DNA of 64,000 nucleotides from Ambrosia x helenae (lineage: Eukaryota; Streptophyta; Magnoliopsida; Asterales; Asteraceae): assembly GCA_030844895.1 (NCBI GenBank), contig CM061228.1, positions 32,240,626 through 32,304,625 on the forward strand. The letters run 5' to 3'. The notes below the pieces were generated by a model that did not search any database, was not told the origin of the DNA, and was given only the letters and a program-made list of their open reading frames with translations. This document shows, in pieces, positions 1 to 9,070 of this stretch (its first letter is position 1; each line of letters opens with the position of its first letter). A program made the position numbers and the translations under genes.

Positions 1-2251
1 TGCTGACAACTGCTGATGGTTTGTCAGCTACTGAAGGATTGTCTTCAGTACTTTCTGATTCTTCATCAGAAGTTTGGTCATCAGAAGTTTCTTCATTACA
101 CCTTAGGGAATCATCAGAACTTTGGGTCTCATCTTCTTTCTCAGCAGCTTCAATTTCTTCAATAGAGACACCAAACTGTTTGGCCAATCTTTCTTTCCTG
201 GCCTGATCTTTCTGATCTCTTTCAAGGAGTGCCACTCGTGCCTTTACTCTGGCTTGGAATGACTCCTTAGGTTCCCTGATCTTCTCCCCCTTTTTGGATT
301 CATCAATTCTAACCCTTGAAGCAGAGGGTTGGGAGAAGTGTCCTTGAAGATGAGCAATCTGTTGACTGTTGAAGTCTATTTTGTTTGATAGATCGTTCAT
401 CTTGGTCTTGATCACTCCAAATTGGTTCTTGATTGACAGCTCCAAGTCAGCTGTATATGTTTGGAAGTGATTTCTGATGAGTGTGTTCATCATGTGGTAC
501 AGGGGACCCTCTGGGCTGCATAGCTGGTTCAGGTCTATGCTTGTTTGCCCAGGGAATTGGGTAGGCATTTGCTGTGAAGGGGGTGTTTTTGGGAGATCCT
601 CATGTTGTACAGAGGATGCCACTCTAGGGGTTTTAGGGATTGAGTGGACTTTAACCTGTGCAGAGGTGACTGGCTTCTTGAGCCTGGATACCTTTGCAGC
701 AGGACCTTCAGAAAGTGCCGTCAATTCAGTAGTTGGAGTTTTTGAAACATCATCCAAATTAATGGAATCATCTGTATCCCTGATGTTGCCCTCAGAGAGG
801 ACTGTCTCAGTTAAATCATGAGCTGAGCCCAACTCAGTTCTCTCATGAACCTCTGTTTCTTGGTACTGAGGATTTCCTACTTCAGGCATTAAGCCTTCAT
901 CAGTAGTTGCCACATCTGAGGTCTTAGCTATGTTACTTCTGTCCTCAGATCCACCACTGGGTGGTAACTGAGTAGTAGCAGCCTCAGATGCCCCAAGAGT
1001 CTCTAAATTTGGGCTTAAAGACTCTGGTCCACCCTCATCTCTTGGGATAGGGCTAATGATGTCCACATCCATGTCTAAAGTAGTAGTTATGTCCCCTGTT
1101 TGTTGTGGTTGATGGGGACTGACATGATCAGATGGGACATTCTCTCTTAGCCCAGAGAGAAGTTTGGCAATTTCAATTGCCTCTTGTTCAGAAATTTGTG
1201 GGGAAGGTTCAGTAGTTTGGGCAATAGTTTGTTGTTCAGCAGTTTCAAAAGAAGAGTGTGTTTGATATGTTTTTCTAAGTCTTTTTCTTTTGAAATGAAC
1301 AGATATGGGTGCTCTTGGTGGGGTTTGAGATGGATGAGACTGAGAGGGTGTTTCAGTCTCAACAGTTTGAAGAGCAGAATGCTCAAGAGCATGTTCAGGC
1401 ATCTCAACCTCCTGAACAGCTTTTCTTTTGGGTTGGTGGGTTACAGTTTTTGTTGGCTTGGGCTTTTTGGCTTTTGGTGGTGTGGGTGTGGAAGATGTGG
1501 GCTTCAGGGGGACTTGTTGTTGTTCTCCCTGATCATCTTCTGGCCAGGCAGCCGGTTTGTTCAGTCTTGAGTATGCTTGTGATGTTAAAGGGTTTAAAGT
1601 TGAAATTTTTCCCACAAGCACCTCATTACCCAGTTCCCCTATTATGCATTGCATAATGAACCTTGGGTACAACAAAAACTTTTTCTTGGTATTATTGTGA
1701 TGTAACACCAACTCATGGAAAAACAGTTTTGATGCCCTGAATTTGGTTTCATTCACAATGGAATGAAATATTGGTTGAAAAGTGGAGGGCATCTGGTCAT
1801 ATGACCCTGTTTTTGGACTCAAACACATAATTATATAATGAAACAAAAGTTTGTATTTTGGTTCAAAATATTTTTTGAATATTGTTGCATGGGAGAGAGT
1901 ACCTTGATAACCACACTCAGTCATGGTTAGATGAATATCTTTGTTAGCAACATGGTCAGGGGCAGCTACATCATCCAGACCCAGTCTTGTTGCTAGTGTG
2001 GCCGGTGTGATGGTCAGTTGTTTCCCTTTTATCTTTGAGTTGAGGGAAATGACCTCACCACCCATTGTAACCGTCTCAGCATTTGCCCAGAACTCATTCA
2101 GAGTTTCAGTGTGAATTGGTGGGTTAATTGTGAGAGCAGTAAAGTATTGGGATTTGACGACAAGATCAATGATCTCATCGTATTGGGACCAGCCTTCTTG
2201 TTTTTCAAGAAAAGCTCTTTGATTGTGTCCCTGTTTTAGAACTAGAGCCAT
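1..2251 (-). CDS. Third ORF of the Copia element (env-position ORF), partial at the window edge
   Basis: An ATG at 2251 opens a frame with no stop for 750 codons to the left edge. The first ~210 residues look globular and mixed, including an FWANAE segment near residue 54 and a KKKFLLYPRF segment near residue 190. The rest is rich in S, T, E, P and Q and looks disordered, with a charged, coiled-coil-like stretch (ERDQKDQARKERLAKQ) near the end. I see no signal peptide or membrane segment in the visible part, so an envelope role is not supported. Similar ORFs accompany Copia elements in Asteraceae, where the function is unknown. The position downstream of pol matches the env-like ORF of Sireviruses. 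Expression would need a spliced or subgenomic RNA. The C-terminus is missing. Confidence 0.8.
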   Translation of the reverse strand, partial: MALVLKQGHNQRAFLEKQEGWSQYDEIIDLVVKSQYFTALTINPPIHTETLNEFWANAETVTMGGEVISLNSKIKGKQLTITPATLATRLGLDDVAAPDHVANKDIHLTMTECGYQGTLSHATIFKKYFEPKYKLLFHYIIMCLSPKTGSYDQMPSTFQPIFHSIVNETKFRASKLFFHELVLHHNNTKKKFLLYPRFIMQCIIGELGNEVLVGKISTLNPLTSQAYSRLNKPAAWPEDDQGEQQQVPLKPTSSTPTPPKAKKPKPTKTVTHQPKRKAVQEVEMPEHALEHSALQTVETETPSQSHPSQTPPRAPISVHFKRKRLRKTYQTHSSFETAEQQTIAQTTEPSPQISEQEAIEIAKLLSGLRENVPSDHVSPHQPQQTGDITTTLDMDVDIISPIPRDEGGPESLSPNLETLGASEAATTQLPPSGGSEDRSNIAKTSDVATTDEGLMPEVGNPQYQETEVHERTELGSAHDLTETVLSEGNIRDTDDSINLDDVSKTPTTELTALSEGPAAKVSRLKKPVTSAQVKVHSIPKTPRVASSVQHEDLPKTPPSQQMPTQFPGQTSIDLNQLCSPEGPLYHMMNTLIRNHFQTYTADLELSIKNQFGVIKTKMNDLSNKIDFNSQQIAHLQGHFSQPSASRVRIDESKKGEKIREPKESFQARVKARVALLERDQKDQARKERLAKQFGVSIEEIEAAEKEDETQSSDDSLRCNEETSDDQTSDEESESTEDNPSVADKPSAVVS

Positions 2252-3012
2252 TGTGGTTTGGGTGTTTAATCGAACAGTGAATTTTCAGGTATAGGTTTTG
2301 AGAGAGTTTTGAGAGAGAAGGAGGGATATTTTGTGAGTTTAAAAGGATAAGTGTGTGAAAAAGGTATTTATTAGAAGTTTTAACCGCTTGAATCTTCTTT
2401 AATAGAAGTTTTAAAACCGCCTTTGGTTAAAAATCCCTTTATCAGAGGTTTTAAACTTATTAGGTCAAACCTCTGATGATGGGAAAAGTCAGATTTGCCC
2501 TTTTGACTTAAACTGCTGATGAAGGATTACTTCATCAGTAGTTCCCATTTTCTCTTCAGCAGTTTTAACATCTGATGAGAAATGTTTTCATAAATACTTT
2601 ATTCATGACTTCTGAAGTTTATTTTATCAGAAGTTACACACTTTTTCAGAAAGTTATCCCTATACTGATGATTTTTGTTCATCAGTAGTTTCTCTCAAAC
2701 TGTTTTTGTTTTTCAGAAGTTTTGTTTCAGACTTTTGACATTTGTAAGTGAAAACCAGAAAAAAGATGGAAAAGGTTAACCTGAAATCCACCAAGGTAAA
2801 CAGGATGGAATCAGGGGTGGAAAAAGGAAAAATAAATTTTTCATTTTGATTCCACCATGGTAAACAGGATGGAATCAAGGATGGAAAAAGGAAAAAGAAA
2901 AATTTTGATGCATATCAGTAGTTATTGATGTAGAAGTTTGCTGTAGAGTTGGGTAGAATCAAGTGTTAACTTGGATTCTAACTGATATGCAGAAAAAAAA
3001 TAAAATAAACAC
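2252..3012 (-). other. Spacer between pol and the third ORF
   Basis: No convincing ORF occupies these 760 bases. The stretch 2440-2720 is unusually dense in the element's dispersed 9-bp motif (see the repeat entry). Positions 2782-2910 hold a direct duplication with a 64-bp period. A promoter or splice acceptor for the third ORF could lie here, but I cannot assign one. Confidence 0.5.
2782..2910. repeat. Two-copy 64-bp direct repeat in the pol-ORF3 spacer
   Basis: The core GGTAAACAGGATGGAATCA occurs at 2795 and again at 2859, each followed by a purine-rich GGAAAAAGGAAAAA stretch. The copies differ at a few bases, so this is a local tandem duplication rather than an assembly artefact. Confidence 0.85.
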
Positions 3013-6000
3013 TTACAAATTTAGCATTCCAAGCATGGAAACTAACTTCTGAAATGTTGATGTGTCAAGGGGCTTAGTGAAGATGTCAGCTATCTGATTA
3101 GCTGTTGCTACATGCTTCACCTCAATCTTGCCTTTTTCATAGCAATCTCTTATGAAATGGTACCTGATCTCAATATGTTTAGTTTTTGAGAACTGTACCG
3201 GATTTTGAATGATGCTAATGGCAGATTTGCTGTCTACAAACAAAGGTGTCTTGGTCTCTTTGATTCCATAATCAAGAAGTTGATATTGGAGCCATTGTAT
3301 CTGTGATGTACAACTTGCAGCTGCAATGTATTCAGCTTCAGCAGTTGAAGTTGCAACAGATGTTTGCTTCTTTGATTGCCAGGACACTAGACAGTTACCC
3401 AGGAATTGACAACCACCAGATGTTGACTTTCTTGTCATCTTACACCCTGCATAGTCACTATCTGAAAATGCTGATAACTTGGTATTGCTTGAAGCAGGAT
3501 ACCAGATTCCCAGCGTTGGAGTTCCTTTCAGATATCTAAAAATTCTTTTGACTGCAATAAGGTGTGATTCCCTTGGTGCTGATTGATATCTAGCACAGAC
3601 ACATGTTGAAAACATAATATCTGGTCTAGAAGCAGTTAAGTATAAAAGGGAACCTATCATGCATCTGTACATGGTTTGATCAACCTGTTTTCCTTGATCA
3701 TCTGGTTCAACTTGTGTGATAGGTGTCATGGGAGTGGAACATGATTTACAGTTATTTAAAGAAAATTTGTTCAATAATTCTTTAACATATTTTGATTGAT
3801 GTATAAAAGTTCCATTTGTTTGTTGTTTGATCTGCAGTCCTAGAAAGTACTGCAGTTCTCCCATGGTACTCATCTCAAATTTTGATTGCATGAGTTTCTT
3901 AAAATCATCACACAATTTTGTGTTTGTTGAACCAAAGATGATATCATCAACATAAATTTGAACAAGTAAGACATGATTTCCAACATGTTTAATGAAAAGT
4001 GTTTTATCAATGGCACCTCTTGTAAAGTTATTTTTGAGTAAAAAGGTGGAGAGTGTATCATACCAGGCTCTTGGAGCCTGTTTGAGCCCATATAGAGCTT
4101 TATCCAGTCTGTACACCCACTCAGGATGAGAAGGATCCTCAAACCCAGGTGGCTGACAGACATACACCTCCTCCTTGATTTTACCATATAAAAATGCACT
4201 TTTCACATCCATTTGATAAACTTTTATTTTGTTGGAAATGGCATAGGCCAGAAATAACCTGATGGCCTCAAGCCTTGCAACTGGAGCAAAGGTTTCATCA
4301 TAGTCAATTCCCTCTTCTTGAGAGTACCCTTGAACTACCAGTCTTGCGTTGTTCTTGATTATCATACCAGCTTCATCTTGTTTGTTCCTGAAAACCCATC
4401 TTGTACCAATTGGTTGCTTGTTTTGAGGTAAGGGACAGATTTCCCAGACCTGTTGCTTGTTGAACTGTAGTAGTTCATCTTGCATAGCCTGCACCCAATT
4501 GTTGTCTTTGAGGGCTTCCTGGTACTTCTTTGGTTCCAACTGAGAAATAAAGGCTGAGAATAGGCAAAAGTTGGAGAGCTGGTTTCTGGTCAGAACACCT
4601 GTAGCTATATCACCCATGATTTGATCAAGTGGATGATCTCTGTGTTCAATCAGTTGTTGTAAACCACTGACAGGTGTAGGTGGCTCTGGTTCTTCAAACA
4701 AACTACTGAGGTCTATGATATCTGGTTCAGCAGTTGCAGCTTCTTCAGTAGTTGCAGGTGTTGAAGCAGATGTTTGAGTTTGGCCTTCAGTATTTGTTTG
4801 ATCAGAAGTTTGGAAAACTTCTGATGGTGTTGTAGTTGACTTAATGACTGTTTGAGGAGTCCATGGTGCAGGATCCTCATCTTCAAACCTTTGATCACCA
4901 TAATAAGTAGGTTTGGAAGAAGTAACAGCCTTTTCAGGTCCAAAGTGAAAGTTGTCAAGGTCAAAGAGTTCAGCAGGATGTGCTGGAATAAGAGTGTGTT
5001 TTGACTCATTGAACTTGACATTCAATGTTTCTTCTACTATCTTGGTGTGAGAATTAAAAACCTTGTAGGCTTTTCTAGTTGAAGAGTAACCAAGAAAGTA
5101 ACCTGAGTCAACTTTGGCAGCAAACTTTGAGATAGATTCCTTGATGTTCAAGATGAAACATTGACACCCAAAAGCCCTGAAAAAGGAGATAAGGGGCTTC
5201 ATGCCATGAAGAACTTCATAGGCAGTCTTGGAATGTCTCTTGACCACAAGAACTCTATTCTGAACATAACATGCTGTGTTAACTGCTTCTGCCCAAAAGT
5301 ACAATGGCAGTCCAGAATCAGCTAACATTGTTCTTGCTCCTTCTATCAATGTTCTGTTCTTCCTTTCTACTACACCATTTTGTTCAGGAGTTCTGGGAAC
5401 ACTGTATTGTCTAATAATCCCTTTAGACAAACAGAATTCATCCAGAGTTTTGTTCCTGAACTCTGTCCCATTGTCACTTCTAATGGTTTTGACAGATAGA
5501 GAATATTGTTTCTCTACTTGTAGAATGAAGAACTTGATGATTTCAGCAGCCTCATCCTTGGAAAATAAGAAGAATACCCATGTGAATCTTGAGTAGTCAT
5601 CAATGATGACTAAGCAGTACTTCTTTTTACCAAGGCTCATGATCTTGACAGGCCCAAATAAGTCCATATGGAGTAGTTGAAGACATGCAGTTGTTTTTGA
5701 TTCTTCAATAGACTTATAAGAGGACTTATGCTGTTTTCCCTTTAAACAGGATACACAGTGTTCTTGACACTGGTATACTTTCAAAGGTAGACCTCTGACC
5801 AATCCCATTTTTGTGACTTTATTTATGGTTTTAAAGTTCACATGGCCAAGTCTCCTGTGCCAGAGATCTGTTTCTGAAGTTGATGCCCTTGAGAAGAAAC
5901 AGGCAGTGTTGTTCAATACTTTGTCTTTTTCAATGTCCACTGCATAGACATTGCCACATCTTTTGGCAATCAGCAAAGTATGATCTTCTATAATCTTCTC

Positions 6001-6336
6001 AATCAACTTCTGGCCTTCTGGTGAGATGATCTTGCAAGCTGTCTTTGTGAAAAAGGAAGAATATCCTTTATCACACATTTGTGACACACTCAGCAAGTTG
6101 TATTCAAGGTTCTCCACCAGATTGACCTTGTCAAACTGTATTTTGCCAGAGGAGACATTGCCATGTCCTAGCACATATCCCTTGGCATTGTTCCCAAAGG
6201 ACACAGATCCTTCTCTTTGGCTGATAAAGTTGTTTATCAGGTATCTGCATCCAGTCATGTGCATAGAGCCTCCACTATCAACATACCATATGCTGTTTAA
6301 GCCCCTGGAAACTCTCTGCACATAAAAGCAAATTAG
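3013..6336 (-). CDS. pol: Copia pol: protease, integrase, reverse transcriptase, RNase H
   Basis: The frame opens right after a TAA at 6339-6337 and has no ATG near its start. The first residues are conventionally counted from the GTG at 6321, giving 1102 aa. Visible motifs are: protease DSG at 15-17; integrase zinc site H155, H160, C189, C192; integrase catalytic D220, D283, E319; a low-complexity linker (~440-560); RT with MDVKSAFLYG near 704 and YVDD at 790-793; and RNase H around 965-1050 (DSDYAG and TAEAEY motifs). All catalytic residues expected of Copia pol are present with no stops, so the copy may encode active enzymes. An unusual G replaces the common C after DSG. The frame differs from gag, so expression needs a frameshift or the candidate splice at 6392-6316. 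Confidence 0.95.
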   Translation of the reverse strand, partial: LICFYVQRVSRGLNSIWYVDSGGSMHMTGCRYLINNFISQREGSVSFGNNAKGYVLGHGNVSSGKIQFDKVNLVENLEYNLLSVSQMCDKGYSSFFTKTACKIISPEGQKLIEKIIEDHTLLIAKRCGNVYAVDIEKDKVLNNTACFFSRASTSETDLWHRRLGHVNFKTINKVTKMGLVRGLPLKVYQCQEHCVSCLKGKQHKSSYKSIEESKTTACLQLLHMDLFGPVKIMSLGKKKYCLVIIDDYSRFTWVFFLFSKDEAAEIIKFFILQVEKQYSLSVKTIRSDNGTEFRNKTLDEFCLSKGIIRQYSVPRTPEQNGVVERKNRTLIEGARTMLADSGLPLYFWAEAVNTACYVQNRVLVVKRHSKTAYEVLHGMKPLISFFRAFGCQCFILNIKESISKFAAKVDSGYFLGYSSTRKAYKVFNSHTKIVEETLNVKFNESKHTLIPAHPAELFDLDNFHFGPEKAVTSSKPTYYGDQRFEDEDPAPWTPQTVIKSTTTPSEVFQTSDQTNTEGQTQTSASTPATTEEAATAEPDIIDLSSLFEEPEPPTPVSGLQQLIEHRDHPLDQIMGDIATGVLTRNQLSNFCLFSAFISQLEPKKYQEALKDNNWVQAMQDELLQFNKQQVWEICPLPQNKQPIGTRWVFRNKQDEAGMIIKNNARLVVQGYSQEEGIDYDETFAPVARLEAIRLFLAYAISNKIKVYQMDVKSAFLYGKIKEEVYVCQPPGFEDPSHPEWVYRLDKALYGLKQAPRAWYDTLSTFLLKNNFTRGAIDKTLFIKHVGNHVLLVQIYVDDIIFGSTNTKLCDDFKKLMQSKFEMSTMGELQYFLGLQIKQQTNGTFIHQSKYVKELLNKFSLNNCKSCSTPMTPITQVEPDDQGKQVDQTMYRCMIGSLLYLTASRPDIMFSTCVCARYQSAPRESHLIAVKRIFRYLKGTPTLGIWYPASSNTKLSAFSDSDYAGCKMTRKSTSGGCQFLGNCLVSWQSKKQTSVATSTAEAEYIAAASCTSQIQWLQYQLLDYGIKETKTPLFVDSKSAISIIQNPVQFSKTKHIEIRYHFIRDCYEKGKIEVKHVATANQIADIFTKPLDTSTFQKLVSMLGMLNL

Positions 6337-6392
6337 TTAGATTTGGAAACCCAAGCCTGTTTGGCTTTGGGTTTGCTCTTGAGAACAGTTAC
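6316..6392 (-). other. Candidate 77-nt intron linking Copia gag to pol in frame
   Basis: On the minus strand a GTAACT donor at 6392 and a TGTGCAG acceptor ending at 6316 enclose 77 nt containing the gag stop (6335-6333). The acceptor is preceded by a T-rich stretch and by CTAAC/CTAAT branch-point-like sequence about 20 nt upstream. Removing the segment would join gag codon ACT (phase 0) to pol codon AGA in the pol frame, just before the protease. Unspliced RNA would give Gag and spliced RNA Gag-Pol. The donor is weaker than the plant consensus. A frameshift mechanism, or simple loss of one base, are alternatives. Confidence 0.35.
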
Positions 6393-8909
6393 AGTTTGTT
6401 CTTGACCAGGTTGAGAAATCCATGTCTTTTTGGCAATGGATTTTTCATGAAGAACTATGGTGGTATCCTTTTTAGGACCACCATCAACCTTGGTCATCAG
6501 TAGTTCTACCATGTTCTTTAGATTTTGAATCTCAGCAGTTTGTGAAACTGCTGATGATTCTGGTCTAACCACTGACAAGGAATTTTGAGAAAAAGATTTT
6601 GGTTGAGATTTTATCTTTTTCTGAGAAAAGGTGTTTTCAGGTTGTTGTTTCTTGGGTTTAAAGACTTTTTCATAATCATTTCTGATTTGATTTCCCACAA
6701 CCTGTTGTTTAAAATTTTGATTGAACTGAATTCCTTTTCTGTATCTACAAAATTCAGTTTTGTGGTTGAACAGGCCACAAATTTCACATGCTTTTGCCTT
6801 CTGTTTTTGTTCTGAAGGCAAATTTCTGACAGTTGTGAAAAGATTTTGCTCATCAGTAGTTTTCAGGATCTCAACTCCTGAAATAGATGAAACTACTGAT
6901 GGCTTATTGTCAGTTTTTGTAAATACTTCTGAAGTACTTTCCTTAAAAATGCCAGGATTTCTGTTTAGAAAGTTTTCATGGAAAGATGTGCATTCTTTCC
7001 CTTCAGAAGTTTCATTTGAAACAATTCTTCTCCCATCTTCAGTAGTTTTGGGAGAAAAATCTGTTGGTGTTTCAACATGATGGTATCCTATGCCAAACTT
7101 CACATTTGAAGCACTTTGTTTATTTAGCAGTAGTTGATACCCCCTACAAGATTCAACCCATTTTTCACAAGTGATCCTGGTGTCAGCAAGCTCTTGTCTG
7201 ACATCTCCCAGGTCATTTAGCATCATTTTGATTTGTGCTTGGGTTTCAATGGCAGAGTCAGTTAATTTAGAAACCTCTTTTGTTTTAGCACACAGTTTTC
7301 TTTCCAAATCACATTTTATCTGTGTGTATTTTCTTTCTAAATCATTGGCTTTGCCTTGTAGGTGCACGTTTGTCTCTCTTATGAGAGCAAAAGTTTCTTT
7401 GCAAGAGTTTGAACATAGTTTTGTCAAAGATTCTTTTGATACCTGAGACAATGCAGATTTTGAGGTACAGCCTTCAAATGCCATTAAGGCAAAGTTCTTT
7501 CTGCCATTGTCTGGTTCTCCCCAGTTGATGTCAAACACTTTGTTGTCTGCATCAGGATTACACTCTGTGGTGTCATATGGGAGACTGCTCCAGTCAACAT
7601 ACCCCGAGGTAAAGAGGCTTTGTTGAGGGGGTTGTTGAGGCTGTGGAGGAAGTTGAGCAGCTGGAAAGGGAGGGATTGATTGTTGGCTCTGCATCTGTTG
7701 AGCAGGCACTTGAACATATTGTACTTGAGGCATATATTGCTGTTGAGGAGCTTGTGCCTGTACAAAATGAGCACTCCCTTGAGTTCCATTGTTCCTATTA
7801 TAATTGGGGTTATAGTTATTTCCAGATTGTGATTGGTTAAAGCTAGAGCTTCTACACTCTCTAGCAAAGTGTCCCAACTTCTGACACTTGTGACATCTCA
7901 GTTTAGATTTGTCAAAACCAATTTTTGTGTTACTGGTCAATCCTGGAAATTTCCTTCCTGACCTTTTATAAAACTTGTTAGTTTTAATGCTTAGCATGGC
8001 CAGTTGGTGAAGTATGTCCATTTCTTCCAAGTCATCACTGCTAAAATTTTTCAAATCATCCATGATAAAACATAGATTATCAGCAGTTTGACTTTGGTCA
8101 TCATTGTCATAACCTGGGAAAGATCTTTCTGATGAGATCCCAGTGGTTATGTCAATATTGTCATAAGATCCATAGGAACAAGTTGGTGAATCTTGTCCCA
8201 AAAGTGCTGTACTACCTGGTAGGTAGTCATCAGCAGTTTTACCAGAAGTTTGTAATTTCTTCTTTTGATCGATTTCTCTTTCAAAAGTGAGTAATCTCCC
8301 ATGGAGTTTTGTAAGAGTGAGGGAGCTAAAATCTGGTGAGGATCTTAAGACAATGGAGTAAGTTTCCCATTTGTCAGGTAGAGACCTTAAAAATCTATGT
8401 AACATAGATACTGTTGTATAGGTCTGACCATTTAACTTTAGCTCAGAGATTAATGAGGAAAATCTTTCAAATTGTTGTGTCAAAGTTTCCCCATTAATGT
8501 AAGCAAATGTTTCATATTGTTGAGCCAAAATTTCTCTGGTGTTGGCAATCACCTCTTCAGTTCCTCCAAACTGTTCTTTAAGACAGTCCCAAAGTTCTTT
8601 GGCACTTTCACAATGTAAAAGGCCAGAGTATATTTCATTTGGGAGAGCCATTGCCAACATAGAGAATGCCTTAGCATCTAGCTCAAGTTTTAGGAAATCT
8701 TCATCTGTATAGTCTTTGGGATCCTTAGGAATCCCTTCTTTAGTTTCAAGGTTTATGTTTACTGGTTTGTGTGGACCATATATCACAGATCTCCAACAAC
8801 CAGTGTTGGTTTGTGACAAGGTATGTGCCATTCTTTTCTGCCATATATTGTACTCATTTCTCACAAGCATGGCAGGTTTGGTGGCAGAACCAGTATTGTG
8901 TGGATCCAT
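6333..8909 (-). CDS. gag: Copia gag polyprotein, long form with two zinc knuckles
   Basis: The ORF is 858 aa from an ATG at 8909 with an MDPHN start, and ends in TAA at 6335-6333. The N-terminal ~215 residues fit the Copia gag capsid fold (tryptophan and LKEQFGG/FERFSSL patterns). A first CCHC knuckle lies at C339-C352 (CHKCQKLGHFARECR). A Q/P-rich linker follows, then a heptad-like charged region (~520-600) and a second CCHC-type site at 708-721 (CEICGLFNHKTEFC). The capsid packages element RNA in cytoplasmic virus-like particles and the knuckles bind nucleic acid. The C-terminal tail would be lost if the candidate intron at 6392 is spliced. The length is well above ordinary Copia gag and matches Sirevirus-type elements. 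Confidence 0.93.
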   Translation of the reverse strand: MDPHNTGSATKPAMLVRNEYNIWQKRMAHTLSQTNTGCWRSVIYGPHKPVNINLETKEGIPKDPKDYTDEDFLKLELDAKAFSMLAMALPNEIYSGLLHCESAKELWDCLKEQFGGTEEVIANTREILAQQYETFAYINGETLTQQFERFSSLISELKLNGQTYTTVSMLHRFLRSLPDKWETYSIVLRSSPDFSSLTLTKLHGRLLTFEREIDQKKKLQTSGKTADDYLPGSTALLGQDSPTCSYGSYDNIDITTGISSERSFPGYDNDDQSQTADNLCFIMDDLKNFSSDDLEEMDILHQLAMLSIKTNKFYKRSGRKFPGLTSNTKIGFDKSKLRCHKCQKLGHFARECRSSSFNQSQSGNNYNPNYNRNNGTQGSAHFVQAQAPQQQYMPQVQYVQVPAQQMQSQQSIPPFPAAQLPPQPQQPPQQSLFTSGYVDWSSLPYDTTECNPDADNKVFDINWGEPDNGRKNFALMAFEGCTSKSALSQVSKESLTKLCSNSCKETFALIRETNVHLQGKANDLERKYTQIKCDLERKLCAKTKEVSKLTDSAIETQAQIKMMLNDLGDVRQELADTRITCEKWVESCRGYQLLLNKQSASNVKFGIGYHHVETPTDFSPKTTEDGRRIVSNETSEGKECTSFHENFLNRNPGIFKESTSEVFTKTDNKPSVVSSISGVEILKTTDEQNLFTTVRNLPSEQKQKAKACEICGLFNHKTEFCRYRKGIQFNQNFKQQVVGNQIRNDYEKVFKPKKQQPENTFSQKKIKSQPKSFSQNSLSVVRPESSAVSQTAEIQNLKNMVELLMTKVDGGPKKDTTIVLHEKSIAKKTWISQPGQEQTVTVLKSKPKAKQAWVSKSN

Positions 8910-9056
8910 TTTTAAAGAGTATAGATTTGTCTGATGACTCTTTTAAATGATGGATATTGATAAAAAGTGAACTTTTGATCTTTTTATTGAATATCAATAA
9001 GAGCTTTGTGTCTGATTCTCAATTTGTTAGATTGATATGTGATCAGATAAACCAAT

Positions 9057-9068
9057 GCTCTGATACCA
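9057..9068 (-). promoter_or_regulatory. Primer-binding site of the Copia element (tRNA-iMet)
   Basis: The minus strand reads TGGTATCAGAGC two bases inside the 5' LTR. This matches the 3' end of initiator tRNA-Met, the usual primer for plant Copia elements. The leader to the gag ATG is about 150 nt. Confidence 0.93.
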
Positions 9069-9070
9069 AT

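Noticed and set aside
1184..1656. Plus-strand frames opposite the third Copia ORF
   Set aside because: They lie antisense to a 750-codon frame, are W/F/L-rich, and show no motif.
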